A stretch of DNA of 64,000 bases from Devosia epidermidihirudinis. GTDB lineage: Bacteria > Pseudomonadota > Alphaproteobacteria > Rhizobiales > Devosiaceae. Shown piece after piece: positions 55,102-63,577 of this stretch. Both the position numbers and the translations under genes were made by a program. The notes beneath the pieces were generated by a model. That model worked only from the letters and a program-made list of their open reading frames with translations. It searched no databases and was not told where the DNA came from. Within the stretch, counting starts at the first letter, position 1. Each line of letters opens with the position of its first letter. The stretch is from positions 1 through 64,000 of the forward strand of contig NZ_LANJ01000004.1 of NCBI RefSeq assembly GCF_000971295.1, in the 5' to 3' direction.

Positions 55102-56550
55102 TCACGACACTCTGACAAGTTGTTTCGCGATTGCCGCCACTTGGCCCAGATCAGCCTCGAATTTTTCCTGTTCTTCCGCGCGTTTCCCCGCGTCGGGAAT
55201 ACGCAAGAGATAGGACGGATGGTTGGTGATAAACACCGTCGCCCCATCATCTAGTTCGATGCCCCTGCCGCGCAAGTCGCTGATTCTTGGGTTACCTCCG
55301 AGCAGGCTTTCCGCTGCCGTTGCGCCGAGCGCGACGATGAGCGTGGGCGCCACCAGTTTGATCTCAAGGTTCAGCCAGTATTTGCAGGCCTGAATTTCTC
55401 CGCCATCAGGGCGCTGATGGATGCGCCGCTTGCCCCGTGGTTCGAATTTGAAATGCTTGACCGCATTGGTGACGTAGCTGGCATTTCGGTCGACGCCGAC
55501 CTTGGCCAAGGCCGCATCGAGCACCTGCCCCGCGGGGCCGACAAAGGGCTGCCCGGAGAGGTCTTCGTGATCGCCGGGCTGCTCGCCGACAAACATCACT
55601 GCGGCGCGGTCGGGACCAGCGCCAAACACGGCCCGCGTCGCGTGCTCGCAAAGGCCACACCGCCGACAGTCCTGCACCGCAAGGCGCGCGGCCGCCAGCG
55701 AGTCAATTTCAGACACGGCGACTGGTGCGTCCTGGCGCGCCTGCTGGCGCAGATGGCGGGATGGCGGCTGGGTCGCGGCCTGCGCGATCATCTCGCGCTC
55801 GGCAGCACGCGCGCCCCGGATCAGCGGGGTGATAAGCTCGGCTTCGGGCAGATTGCGCCAGTATTTGACCGGCATTTCTGACTTCATCATCGCGATCTTG
55901 AGCCGCGCCGGATTGAAGATCGAAGCGAAATAGGTCTTCCAGTCGCCCTCGACCGCATCATCCTGCGGTACATCGCTTTTGCGCCCGCCCGGGGCAAAAC
56001 TGAGAGCCTCCCCATCCCAGAACGCCGAGGCATAGGGCGTGACAATGGCCCAGACCATGCCGGCAAAGCGGCGCGCGAAGAAGGGCGCCGTCATTTCGAG
56101 CGTGAAATGATCGGGCTCGAACCAAGCAGCGAAACGCTCCTGCCCGCCGTCATCAGCAATCGACTTGAAGCGCACGAAGGCCTTCATCTTGTGGCTGTCG
56201 CGGCGCACGGCGCTGGCCATGCGGGTCAACCGGATCACATCGGGATCGGACGACACATCCATCAGCGTCCGGTCATCCTGAAGGCGCCAGAGCAGCCGAT
56301 AGAGCAGATCAAACCGCTCGGCTGAGCTGTTGTTGATCGCCGTCTCTGCCAGTTCGATAAACATGGGCGGAACCGAGCCTACAGGGCGTTCACCCAGCGG
56401 CGTGCTCTCAACCTCGGCAAACAGCCCCGCTTCGGTCGACGGATCGCGCCAGCTGACGTTGTCGGGCGCAATGCCGGCACGCAGTAGCCCACGCGCCCTG
56501 CCCCGCCATTCGTCGAAGTCGTTGCGCAACTGCAGGACCACGCTGTGCAT
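55102..56550 (-). CDS. DUF4130-UdgX fusion, uracil-DNA binding/glycosylase protein
   Basis: A 482-residue fusion of an N-terminal DUF4130 domain (about 1-270) and a C-terminal UdgX-type uracil-DNA glycosylase. The latter has the family 4-like cysteines for a 4Fe-4S cluster (DCRRCGLCEHA), FVGEQPGDHEDLSGQPFVG, TNHPSYLLRI, and the UdgX-specific loop KRRIHQ, whose His forms a covalent link to the abasic site in studied UdgX proteins. Its ATG shares a base with the stop of the upstream radical-SAM gene, the partner with which it commonly occurs. Role: DNA repair or uracil sensing. Confidence 0.93.
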   Translation of the reverse strand: MHSVVLQLRNDFDEWRGRARGLLRAGIAPDNVSWRDPSTEAGLFAEVESTPLGERPVGSVPPMFIELAETAINNSSAERFDLLYRLLWRLQDDRTLMDVSSDPDVIRLTRMASAVRRDSHKMKAFVRFKSIADDGGQERFAAWFEPDHFTLEMTAPFFARRFAGMVWAIVTPYASAFWDGEALSFAPGGRKSDVPQDDAVEGDWKTYFASIFNPARLKIAMMKSEMPVKYWRNLPEAELITPLIRGARAAEREMIAQAATQPPSRHLRQQARQDAPVAVSEIDSLAAARLAVQDCRRCGLCEHATRAVFGAGPDRAAVMFVGEQPGDHEDLSGQPFVGPAGQVLDAALAKVGVDRNASYVTNAVKHFKFEPRGKRRIHQRPDGGEIQACKYWLNLEIKLVAPTLIVALGATAAESLLGGNPRISDLRGRGIELDDGATVFITNHPSYLLRIPDAGKRAEEQEKFEADLGQVAAIAKQLVRVS

Positions 56551-57785
56551 CAGAACAGGCTCATCTGCTCGGGCGGCGGCGCGAGGCGAGCACGCAGGCG
56601 CGCATCATCGGTCAGCCCGCCGGGCGTCCAGTCGGCGGCTTCGATGAAGGGCCGCACCTTGTCGATCGAGCCGGAAATGCGCGCCACATCGGCCAACCGC
56701 AGGCGGTGATGACGGCGGGTGGCGACGATCCGGTCGATGCTTTTGGTGCCCAGCCCCGGCACACGCAGCAGCATTTCACGGTCGGCGCGGTTAACGTCGA
56801 GCGGAAAGCGGGCACGGTTTTTCAACGCCCAGGCCAGCTTGGGGTCCACCGCCAGATCGAGCAGGCCATCCTGTCCGCCTGCCATGATTTCGGGCACATC
56901 AAAGCCATAAAACCGGATCAGCCAATCGGCCTGATAGAGCCGATGCTCGCGCATCAATGGTGGCGGGCGCAGCGGCAGGCGCGAGCTGGCGTCAGGGATT
57001 GGCGAGAAGGCCGAGTAGTAGACCCGACGCAGCTTGTAGCCGGTGTAGAGCCCCGCCGCGCGATTGAGGATTGCATGATCATCGGCGCTATCGGCCCCGA
57101 CGATCATCTGGGTGGATTGGCCTGCTGGCGCGAATTTCTCCGGTTTTGCCCTGGCGGCTTTGTCGGGGGTCGCCTCATCCAGTTTGCCGCGCAAACGCGC
57201 CATGGCGGTGCGGATTTCGCTGGGCTTTTTCTCGGGCGCGAGGGTTTCGAGCCCCGCATCCGTCGGCATTTCGATGTTGGTTGAGAGCCGGTCGGCCCAA
57301 CGCCCCGCCTCGGCCAGCAGCTCCGGCGCGGCGTTGGGGATAACCTTGAGGTGGAGGTAACCGGCAAACAGATGATCCTGCCGCAGCGAGCGCGCGACGC
57401 GAACCAGTTGCTCCATCGTATAGTCTGGCGAGCGGATGATGCCGGAGGACAGGAATAGGCCTTCGATGTAATTTCGTTTGTAGAAGTCGAGGGTTAGCCG
57501 CACCACCTCGTCGACGGAAAAGCGCGCCCGCTCGACATTGGACGAGGAACGATTGACGCAATAGACGCAGTCATAGACGCAAAAATTGGTCAAAAGGATC
57601 TTGAGCAGGCTGATGCAGCGGCCATCGGGGGCATAGGAATGGCAGATGCCGCTGCCCTCGGTGGAGCCGATCCCCTTGGTGCCAGCGCTACTGCGTTTTT
57701 CCGAGCCGCTCGAGGCGCAGGATGCGTCGTATTTTGCGGCATCGGACAAGACTGCCAGCTTTCGGCGGAGCGTGAGCGTGGCCAT
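56550..57785 (-). CDS. Putative DNA modification/repair radical-SAM protein
   Basis: A 411-residue radical-SAM protein with the cluster motif CVYDCVYC (about residues 67-74) after GRCISLLKILLTNF, and a C-terminal helix-hairpin-helix DNA-binding segment (LLRVPGLGTKSIDRIV). It belongs to the radical-SAM family that co-occurs with UdgX/DUF4130 proteins and is proposed to act on DNA; its chemistry is unknown. The start at 57785 (MATLTLRRKL) has AAAGGGA upstream. A 12-residue extension to 57821 is unsupported. Confidence 0.92.
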   Translation of the reverse strand: MATLTLRRKLAVLSDAAKYDASCASSGSEKRSSAGTKGIGSTEGSGICHSYAPDGRCISLLKILLTNFCVYDCVYCVNRSSSNVERARFSVDEVVRLTLDFYKRNYIEGLFLSSGIIRSPDYTMEQLVRVARSLRQDHLFAGYLHLKVIPNAAPELLAEAGRWADRLSTNIEMPTDAGLETLAPEKKPSEIRTAMARLRGKLDEATPDKAARAKPEKFAPAGQSTQMIVGADSADDHAILNRAAGLYTGYKLRRVYYSAFSPIPDASSRLPLRPPPLMREHRLYQADWLIRFYGFDVPEIMAGGQDGLLDLAVDPKLAWALKNRARFPLDVNRADREMLLRVPGLGTKSIDRIVATRRHHRLRLADVARISGSIDKVRPFIEAADWTPGGLTDDARLRARLAPPPEQMSLF

Positions 57786-58137
57786 TTTGTTCCCTTTATG
57801 TTCACATCCTTCGTATCGCAATCGTCGATCAGGTGCATGTCAAAAAGACTTGAGGGGACGCTTTGTGATCGGGGTATTGCGCGGGGGGAGTTCGGGGATG
57901 TTGGAGTATGCTGCCGACCGCGGGTCTGAACCCCTCACCCCAACCCTCTCCCCTCAGGGCAGAGGGGGCTGGATCGAGGGCATCCGTCGGTCTGGACTCC
58001 AGCCGCCTGCGGGAGTCCGCAATCGTTCAAATATCGGCACCAGTCTGTTGGGATTGGGTTGCTTTGTTGGCGTGTTCGACTGGACTACATCTTGGTCAAC
58101 AGAGCGCGACACCCGCGCCACTTCAGGAGAATGCAAA
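57786..58137. other. Divergent intergenic region with C-rich repeat
   Basis: This 352-base gap between divergent genes contains a CCTCACCCCAACCCTCTCCC element with a short hairpin (CCCCTC...GAGGGG) at about 57930-57967, related to the element at 31691. The open frame running through it is not credible as coding. Promoters for both flanking genes should lie here. Confidence 0.55.
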
Positions 58138-59088
58138 ATGACGCTCGAACTCGGAGGCATCCATCACCTCACGGCGGTTACCGCCGAGGCCAAGAAGAAC
58201 CTTGCCTTCTACACCAAGACCCTGGGCATGCGGCTGATCAAGAAGACCGTCAACCAGGACGACACCACCGCCTATCACCTGTTTTACGGTGACGGTGTGG
58301 CCTCGCCCGGCGCGGACCTGACCTTCTTTGATTTCGACGCAGCCCGCGAGCAGCGCGGCAATCACACGGTCAGCCGCACTGGTCTGCGCGTGGACAGCGA
58401 AGAGAGCCTGAACTGGTGGAAAGACCATCTGCAGTCCCACAGTGTCGGCACATCGGCCATCAAGGATCGCAATGGCCAGCTGTCGCTGGATTTCGAAGAT
58501 TTTGAGGGCCAGCGCTTCCGCATGGTGATCGACGCCGTCAACAAGGCTGTGCCCTGGGCAAAGTCGCCTGTGCCCGCCGAGCGCCAGATTATCGGGCTGG
58601 GCCCGATTTCGATGGCGGTGCCACGGCTCGACCGGACAGAAGCGGTGCTGACGCAGGTGATGAACATGCGCAAAGTCCGCTCCTACCCAGCCAGCAATGG
58701 CATGGCGGAAACCCATGTCTTCGAGATGGGTCCCGGTGGCCCCGGCGCCGAACTGCATGTGGTGGTCGATCCAAGCCTGAGCCCGGCCCGTCCGGGGGCT
58801 GGCGGGGTGCATCACGTGGCGTTCCGCACGCCGGATCAGGATAGTCTGCGCCAGTGGATCGATCGGGTGAGCCAGGCCGGGCTGCGCTCGAGCGGCGAAG
58901 TGGAGCGGTTCTATTTCACCTCGCTCTACTTCCGCGAGCCCAATGGCATTCTGTTCGAGATTGCCACCGACACGCCCGGCTTCACCGCCGACGAGCCGAT
59001 GGAAACTCTGGGTGAAAGCCTTGCGCTGCCACCCTTCCTTGAGGGCCGCCGCGCCAGCATCGAGGCCGGGCTCAAGCCCCTGATCTAG
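58138..59088 (+). CDS. Ring-cleaving dioxygenase-like glyoxalase protein
   Basis: A 316-residue vicinal oxygen chelate protein with two glyoxalase/bleomycin-resistance modules, of the type annotated as ring-cleaving dioxygenase (MhqO-like). The start MTLELGGIHHLTAVTA places the first metal-ligand His at the N-terminus; GGVHHVAFRTPDQDSLRQW begins the second module and YFREPNGILFEIATD provides the Glu ligand. GGAG upstream supports the ATG at 58138. In Bacillus, relatives degrade hydroquinones; the substrate here is unknown. Confidence 0.9.
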   Translation: MTLELGGIHHLTAVTAEAKKNLAFYTKTLGMRLIKKTVNQDDTTAYHLFYGDGVASPGADLTFFDFDAAREQRGNHTVSRTGLRVDSEESLNWWKDHLQSHSVGTSAIKDRNGQLSLDFEDFEGQRFRMVIDAVNKAVPWAKSPVPAERQIIGLGPISMAVPRLDRTEAVLTQVMNMRKVRSYPASNGMAETHVFEMGPGGPGAELHVVVDPSLSPARPGAGGVHHVAFRTPDQDSLRQWIDRVSQAGLRSSGEVERFYFTSLYFREPNGILFEIATDTPGFTADEPMETLGESLALPPFLEGRRASIEAGLKPLI

Positions 59089-59112
59089 GACCTCGAAGAC
59101 ACAGCAACGTGT

Positions 59113-59145
59113 GCGGCCGGATAAAGTCTCCGGCTGCATTTATTT
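59113..59145 (+). terminator. Terminator of the dioxygenase-like gene
   Basis: A 9-bp stem with one G-U pair (59113-59121 and 59129-59137) followed by ATTTATTT, 25 bases past the stop. Confidence 0.8.
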
Positions 59146-59248
59146 GTTCATTCACAAGAAATTAGGAGGTCCCGACCGTAAGATGAGGCTCTAAAATCTG
59201 CGATGCTGACCGCACGATGAAAGACACTGGCCAGAAAAGTCTGACGTC

Positions 59249-60178
59249 ATGACAGAAGACGACCCAATCTCCCCCGAAATCCTGTCCGGCATGCTGATGC
59301 GCATGTTCGAGTTTGCGCCGGTGGCCATGGCCATTACCACGAGCAGCCTCAATGCTTCGCGCTACGTGAAGGTCAATGATGCCTATCTGCGGCTGACCGG
59401 CATGAAATGGGAAGATATCAAGGGTGAGCGGGTGATCACCTCGGGCGATTTTCTGTCACCACAGCGCCTGGAGCGCCGCCGCCTGCTCGACGAAGAGGGC
59501 GGCTATGAATTGCAGGAAGTCGAGCTGACCCATGCCGACGGCACCCGCATCCCAACACTGATTTCCGCGCAGCGCACCGAAGTGGGCGCTCGCTCCTATG
59601 ACGTCGAAATCATTCTCGATATTTCAGCCCGTGCCGCGCTGCAGCGCGAAATGGATGCGGCTTTGATTGCGGCCGCCCGCACGGACGTCTTGACCGGCCT
59701 GCCTAACCGCGCCGGTTATGACCACTTTATCGCCAGCAGCGTGGCCAGCGCGACCAGCAATGGCAATTGCCTGATCCTGGCGTTCATCGACCTCAATGGC
59801 TTCAAATATATCAATGACACGTTTGGCCACTCGACCGGGGACCACGTCCTCAAGATTGTTGGCCAGCGATTGCGCGACGGCTGCCGGGAAAGCGATTTCG
59901 TGGCGCGTCTTGGTGGCGACGAATTCGTGGTTGTGCTCACCATGAAGCAGCAGGACAGCGAAGCCGCCTTCCCCGCTTTCCAGCGGCTGATGAACACCAT
60001 CTTCAAGCCAATGGACGTCAATGGCACCGAACTCAGCATCGGCGCGGCCATCGGCACTGCGCATCTCGACGCCGGCGTCGACACGGCAGAAACCCTGCTC
60101 AACCGCGCCGACCGCTGCATGTACGAAGCCAAACTGATCGGCGGCGTCAACATCGTCACCGACATCCAGCTCGCCTGA
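59249..60178 (+). CDS. PAS-GGDEF diguanylate cyclase
   Basis: A 309-residue cytosolic enzyme predicted to make cyclic di-GMP. An N-terminal PAS domain (about 15-130; FEFAPVAMAITTSSLNASRY) is followed by a GGDEF domain with the intact active site RLGGDEFVVV (about residue 221) and TDVLTGLPNRAGYDHF at its start. RESD lies five residues before the GG, matching the RxxD inhibitory I-site, so product feedback inhibition is likely. No membrane segment is visible. It has a weak ribosome-binding site. Confidence 0.92.
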   Translation: MTEDDPISPEILSGMLMRMFEFAPVAMAITTSSLNASRYVKVNDAYLRLTGMKWEDIKGERVITSGDFLSPQRLERRRLLDEEGGYELQEVELTHADGTRIPTLISAQRTEVGARSYDVEIILDISARAALQREMDAALIAAARTDVLTGLPNRAGYDHFIASSVASATSNGNCLILAFIDLNGFKYINDTFGHSTGDHVLKIVGQRLRDGCRESDFVARLGGDEFVVVLTMKQQDSEAAFPAFQRLMNTIFKPMDVNGTELSIGAAIGTAHLDAGVDTAETLLNRADRCMYEAKLIGGVNIVTDIQLA

Positions 60179-60191
60179 CCCGCTAGTCAGC

Positions 60192-60218
60192 AAAAAGCCC
60201 CGACGCGAACGCCGGGGC
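60192..60218 (-). terminator. Terminator of the outer-membrane protein gene
   Basis: GCCCCG...CGGGGC hairpin followed on the minus strand by TTTTT. It lies between convergent genes and may also stop plus-strand transcription. Confidence 0.85.
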
Positions 60219-60250
60219 CCAATAGCGATGTCTCGAATTCAGTCGTAAGA

Positions 60251-60877
60251 CTAGAACTTGTAGTTCAGACCGACGCGGGCAATGTGAGCGGACAGGTCGG
60301 CGGCAATGTTTCCAGCAAATTTGGCACCACCCAAGTCAAGGTAAAGGTACTCGCCTTTGACACTGATATTGTCGGTGACGGCAACTTCGACACCAGCGCC
60401 AGCGGCCCAGCCGACATAAGTGTCCTGTACAGACAGTGCAGCGTTGCTAGCAGTCACGTTAGCCCACGACAAACCGCCGGTGACGTATGGCAGGAAGCGG
60501 TCCACGGCGAAACCGGCGCGAGCGCGCACAGTACCGAAGTTATCGAGCGCGTACGTGCCGCCGAACCGCTCGTTCTTGATCCCTGAAAGCTGCGCATCGG
60601 CTTCAACGCCGAACACGAAGCCACCAAAGTCGTGGTTGTAGCCTACCTGGACGCCACCAAAAGCACCTTCGCCATCAAACATCTTGTTCCCAGCGAAAAA
60701 GACGTCAGCCTGGCCGTAGCCACCGTTCACACCGGCGTAAAAACCAGTCCAATCAAACGCTGCCGGAGCGAGGTAAGCCGCAGGCGCATTCGTATTGACG
60801 ACGCCGAGATCAGCCGCAGACGCTGCGCCAGAAAAACCAAACGCGGCAAGCGCTACAACCAATGCAGTTTTATTCAT
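60251..60877 (-). CDS. Omp25/Omp31-like outer-membrane beta-barrel protein
   Basis: A 208-residue protein with a signal peptide (MNKTALVVALAAFGFSGAAS, cleaved near AAD) and the eight-strand barrel pattern of alphaproteobacterial Omp25/31 porin-family proteins: FDWTGFYAGVNGGYG at the mature start, YNHDFGGFVFGVEADAQLSG in the middle, VKGEYLYLDLGGAKF late, and a C-terminal Phe (RVGLNYKF). The start at 60877 has GGAGG upstream (AGGCTCTTATG context). The frame opening at 60958 is not coding. Confidence 0.93.
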   Translation of the reverse strand: MNKTALVVALAAFGFSGAASAADLGVVNTNAPAAYLAPAAFDWTGFYAGVNGGYGQADVFFAGNKMFDGEGAFGGVQVGYNHDFGGFVFGVEADAQLSGIKNERFGGTYALDNFGTVRARAGFAVDRFLPYVTGGLSWANVTASNAALSVQDTYVGWAAGAGVEVAVTDNISVKGEYLYLDLGGAKFAGNIAADLSAHIARVGLNYKF

Positions 60878-61157
60878 AAGAGCCTCCAAATAGTCGGCAG
60901 GAGGTACACCGTGTTCGCGTCTGAAAGTCCAGCCAGACAACCGTAAGTCCTTGTCCATTCAAGAAAAATGTTACGCTAAAGCCACACTGGACTGGAAGCG
61001 CCCCGGCTCGCGTAGAGGATGGAGGAAAACGGCGGTTACCGGCCAAAATCCGCGCCCACGCGGGCAAGTGCCCAACCTTGCCGAGCGATGCTCAGTGAAA
61101 AGGCAAACAGGCGGGGGCGGACGTGCTAAGTCCCGGAGCTCAACCAAAGGGGTCGCA

Positions 61158-61391
61158 ATGCCTACGCTGTATTTTTCTCAGGGATTTCGGGCCAAGGGCA
61201 AAAAGTTTGAGCCCGACCAACCACAGGCAGCCAAAAACCCCGAAGCCGCTATCCGGGCCGCAGAACGCATCGCACCCGCGCGTGCTGGCGTGTGGGCCTA
61301 TTCGGCCGAAGTTGACGTGGAAGCCGACACCTATGACGAACCCAAGGTGTTGTTTAAGACCGGAACCCTGCCGCCGGGCCTCGCCGACTAG
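61158..61391 (+). CDS. Small hypothetical protein
   Basis: A 77-residue protein starting MPTLYFSQGFRAKGKKFEPD, with AAAGGGG before the ATG. Its middle (NPEAAIRAAERIAPARAGVW) and end (AYSAEVDVEADTYDEPKVLF) suggest a compact alpha/beta fold. Similar small proteins occur widely in Hyphomicrobiales without assigned function. The 280 bases upstream to the Omp gene show no other gene. Confidence 0.7.
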   Translation: MPTLYFSQGFRAKGKKFEPDQPQAAKNPEAAIRAAERIAPARAGVWAYSAEVDVEADTYDEPKVLFKTGTLPPGLAD

Positions 61392-61412
61392 GGGAACGCG
61401 ATTCGCAGCAAA

Positions 61413-61434
61413 GCCGCTCCCTACGGGGAGCGGC
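61413..61434. terminator. Hairpin between convergent genes
   Basis: A 9-bp GCCGCTCCC/GGGAGCGGC stem with loop TACG, between the ends of the small gene and the VWA gene. No long T run; probable weak bidirectional terminator. Confidence 0.6.
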
Positions 61435-61441
61435 AGCGATG

Positions 61442-63577
61442 TCAGTTGGCAGGCGTGGCCGTATCGGGCTTCAGCAGTGACGCAGTGCGCACCAGCGAGA
61501 TGAACTCGGCGCGATAGCCGCCTTCGTCTGCCCCCTTGCCGGAGCGCGCCAGCGCTTCGATCTGCTCCCAGCTCATCGTGCCACCATAGTCACTATCTCT
61601 GAGCTTTTGACCGAATGCAGCCACGGCGGCCGCGAAGCGCATATCGTCGGTGACATCGGCGATGTCGCCATAGACGACGGCAGGCGTGACGGCCTTTTCG
61701 ATCAGCTGGCTGACATCACTGTCGGGCTGTTTGTAGCGCATTTTGAGGAAGGCAATCTCATCGCCAGGCTTGGTATCAGTGGCCGCTTCTCCACCGTAGC
61801 GCAGCGGATCGACCAGCTCGGCGCCCGAGCCGACCGGGGTAATTTCGTAGAGCGCGGTAACCGTAGTGCCCGCCCCGACATCGCCTGCATCGACCTTGTC
61901 ATTGTTGAAGTCTTCGCGATTGAGCACGCGGGTTTCGTAGCCGATCAGGCGATATTCGCTGATGACGGCCGGATTGAACTCGACCTGAACCTTGACGTCC
62001 TTGGCGATGGTGTGGAGCGTGCCGCCCACCTGATCGACCAGCACCTTCTGGGCTTCGCGGAAGCTTGAAATGTAGCTGGCATTGCCATTGCCGGTCTGCG
62101 CCAGGGCCTGCATGGTCGAGTCGTTGATGCCCCGGCCAAAACCGAGCACCGACAGGGTGATGCCGCTTTCGCGCTTGGCCTTGATGAAAGTTTCCAGCGC
62201 CTTGGGGTCATCGATACCGACATTGAAATCGCCATCGGTCGCCAGGATCACCCTATTGGCGCCACCGGCCACCCGGGCCTGTTCGGCAAGGCGATAGGCG
62301 AGCGTGATGCCCTCCGAGCCCGCAGTCGTCCCGTAGGGCTTGAGCTCGCCCAAGGCGCTCAAAATCTTGGCCTTTTCAGTGGCCTTGGTCGGCTCCAGCA
62401 CCACACCGGCCGAGCCGGCATAGGCGACGATGGAGACCGTGTCGTCAGCACCCAGCTGATCGACCAGCAGGCCGAAGGCGCGCTGCAACAGCGGCAGCTT
62501 GTCCGGTGAATCCATCGACCCCGATGTGTCGATCAGGAACACCAGATTGGCAGGCTTGGTCTCTTCAGCGGGTGGGATATAGCCCTTGATGCCGATCTGC
62601 AGCAGCTGCGTCTTGGCGTTCCACGGCGTTGGATAGACTGCAACGGTCGGCTGGAACGGTACGGCGGCGCTTTCGGCAGGCGCGTAGTCATAGGGGAAAT
62701 AATTGATCATTTCCTCGATGCGCACCGCGTCGGGCGCAGGCACTTCGCCCCCCTCGATCAGACGGCGCGCATAGGCATAGCTGGCCGTATCCACATCGAG
62801 CGAGAAGGTCGAAACCGGATCAGTCGCGGCCACCTTGAGCCGCTGTTCGGCAAAGCTGGCGAACTGATCGGAGGGCTGCGCAACAGTTTGTGTCTGCACC
62901 GTCGAATTGAGGGCAATGGGTCTGGCGGGGGCCGAGGCGCCCCCAAATGCGGCGGCACCGGAGTTGACCGTGCGCTTGGTGTCCACTCCTGGAGGGGCGA
63001 GACGGTCAATCGTTGGCGCCGCCTCCATCTGGGCAGCGTCGGCCACAGGCGCACTTGCCTGATTGGCCAATGATGCGTCCTGCGCCGGTTCGGCAGCGAC
63101 AGGTTCAGCGGGAGCGGGCGAAACTGGCGCCTTCGTCGTCGGCGCGGACGGCCGGGAACTTGGTGCTGGCGAGACCATTGAGGGAACGCGCGCGGCGGCG
63201 TCCGGAATAGGCTCGTCCTGGGGCTTTGGAGCATCCGCCACAACGATCGGCGCGCGCTCGGAGGTGTCGGCCGGGGTCATCGAGGTCGACGAATAGAGCT
63301 GATAGCCGAGCGGCACGATCAGCAGGGCAATGGCGACCGTGCCGATGGGAATGCGCATGTCCATGATCTTGATCCCTTTCAAGGATGAGATGATGGAGCT
63401 GAGACGGCCACTCGCGCCGTATCCTTTGGTTGGCGCTGTCGTTTTTTCAGTTTTCTGCGCGGCCTCGAATGCCGCCATGCCAGCCAGCATCGCCCGCTTG
63501 CGCGCATCGGTGCGCGGATCGGGCGCGTTGGCGCCTTTCAGCTGGTCGAACGGGTTGTCGTTGAAGTCGTCGCTCAT
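61442..63577 (-). CDS. YfbK-like von Willebrand factor A-domain membrane protein
   Basis: A 711-residue protein. The N-terminal 70 residues are cytosolic and charged; one membrane helix follows (IPIGTVAIALLIVPLGYQLY, about 75-95), then a Pro/Ala-rich stretch, a VWA N-terminal domain (SFSLDVDTASYAYARRLIEG), the VWA domain with an intact MIDAS DTSGS (about 347-351), and a C-terminal DUF3520-type region. It overlaps the upstream sigma factor gene by four bases, so the cytosolic N-terminus may act as its anti-sigma partner; that is inference. Confidence 0.9.
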   Translation of the reverse strand: MSDDFNDNPFDQLKGANAPDPRTDARKRAMLAGMAAFEAAQKTEKTTAPTKGYGASGRLSSIISSLKGIKIMDMRIPIGTVAIALLIVPLGYQLYSSTSMTPADTSERAPIVVADAPKPQDEPIPDAAARVPSMVSPAPSSRPSAPTTKAPVSPAPAEPVAAEPAQDASLANQASAPVADAAQMEAAPTIDRLAPPGVDTKRTVNSGAAAFGGASAPARPIALNSTVQTQTVAQPSDQFASFAEQRLKVAATDPVSTFSLDVDTASYAYARRLIEGGEVPAPDAVRIEEMINYFPYDYAPAESAAVPFQPTVAVYPTPWNAKTQLLQIGIKGYIPPAEETKPANLVFLIDTSGSMDSPDKLPLLQRAFGLLVDQLGADDTVSIVAYAGSAGVVLEPTKATEKAKILSALGELKPYGTTAGSEGITLAYRLAEQARVAGGANRVILATDGDFNVGIDDPKALETFIKAKRESGITLSVLGFGRGINDSTMQALAQTGNGNASYISSFREAQKVLVDQVGGTLHTIAKDVKVQVEFNPAVISEYRLIGYETRVLNREDFNNDKVDAGDVGAGTTVTALYEITPVGSGAELVDPLRYGGEAATDTKPGDEIAFLKMRYKQPDSDVSQLIEKAVTPAVVYGDIADVTDDMRFAAAVAAFGQKLRDSDYGGTMSWEQIEALARSGKGADEGGYRAEFISLVRTASLLKPDTATPAN

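Noticed and set aside
57646..58137. N-terminal extension of the glyoxalase-type protein
   Set aside because: It crosses the radical-SAM gene start and a C-rich repeat; the family N-terminus and GGAG are at 58138.
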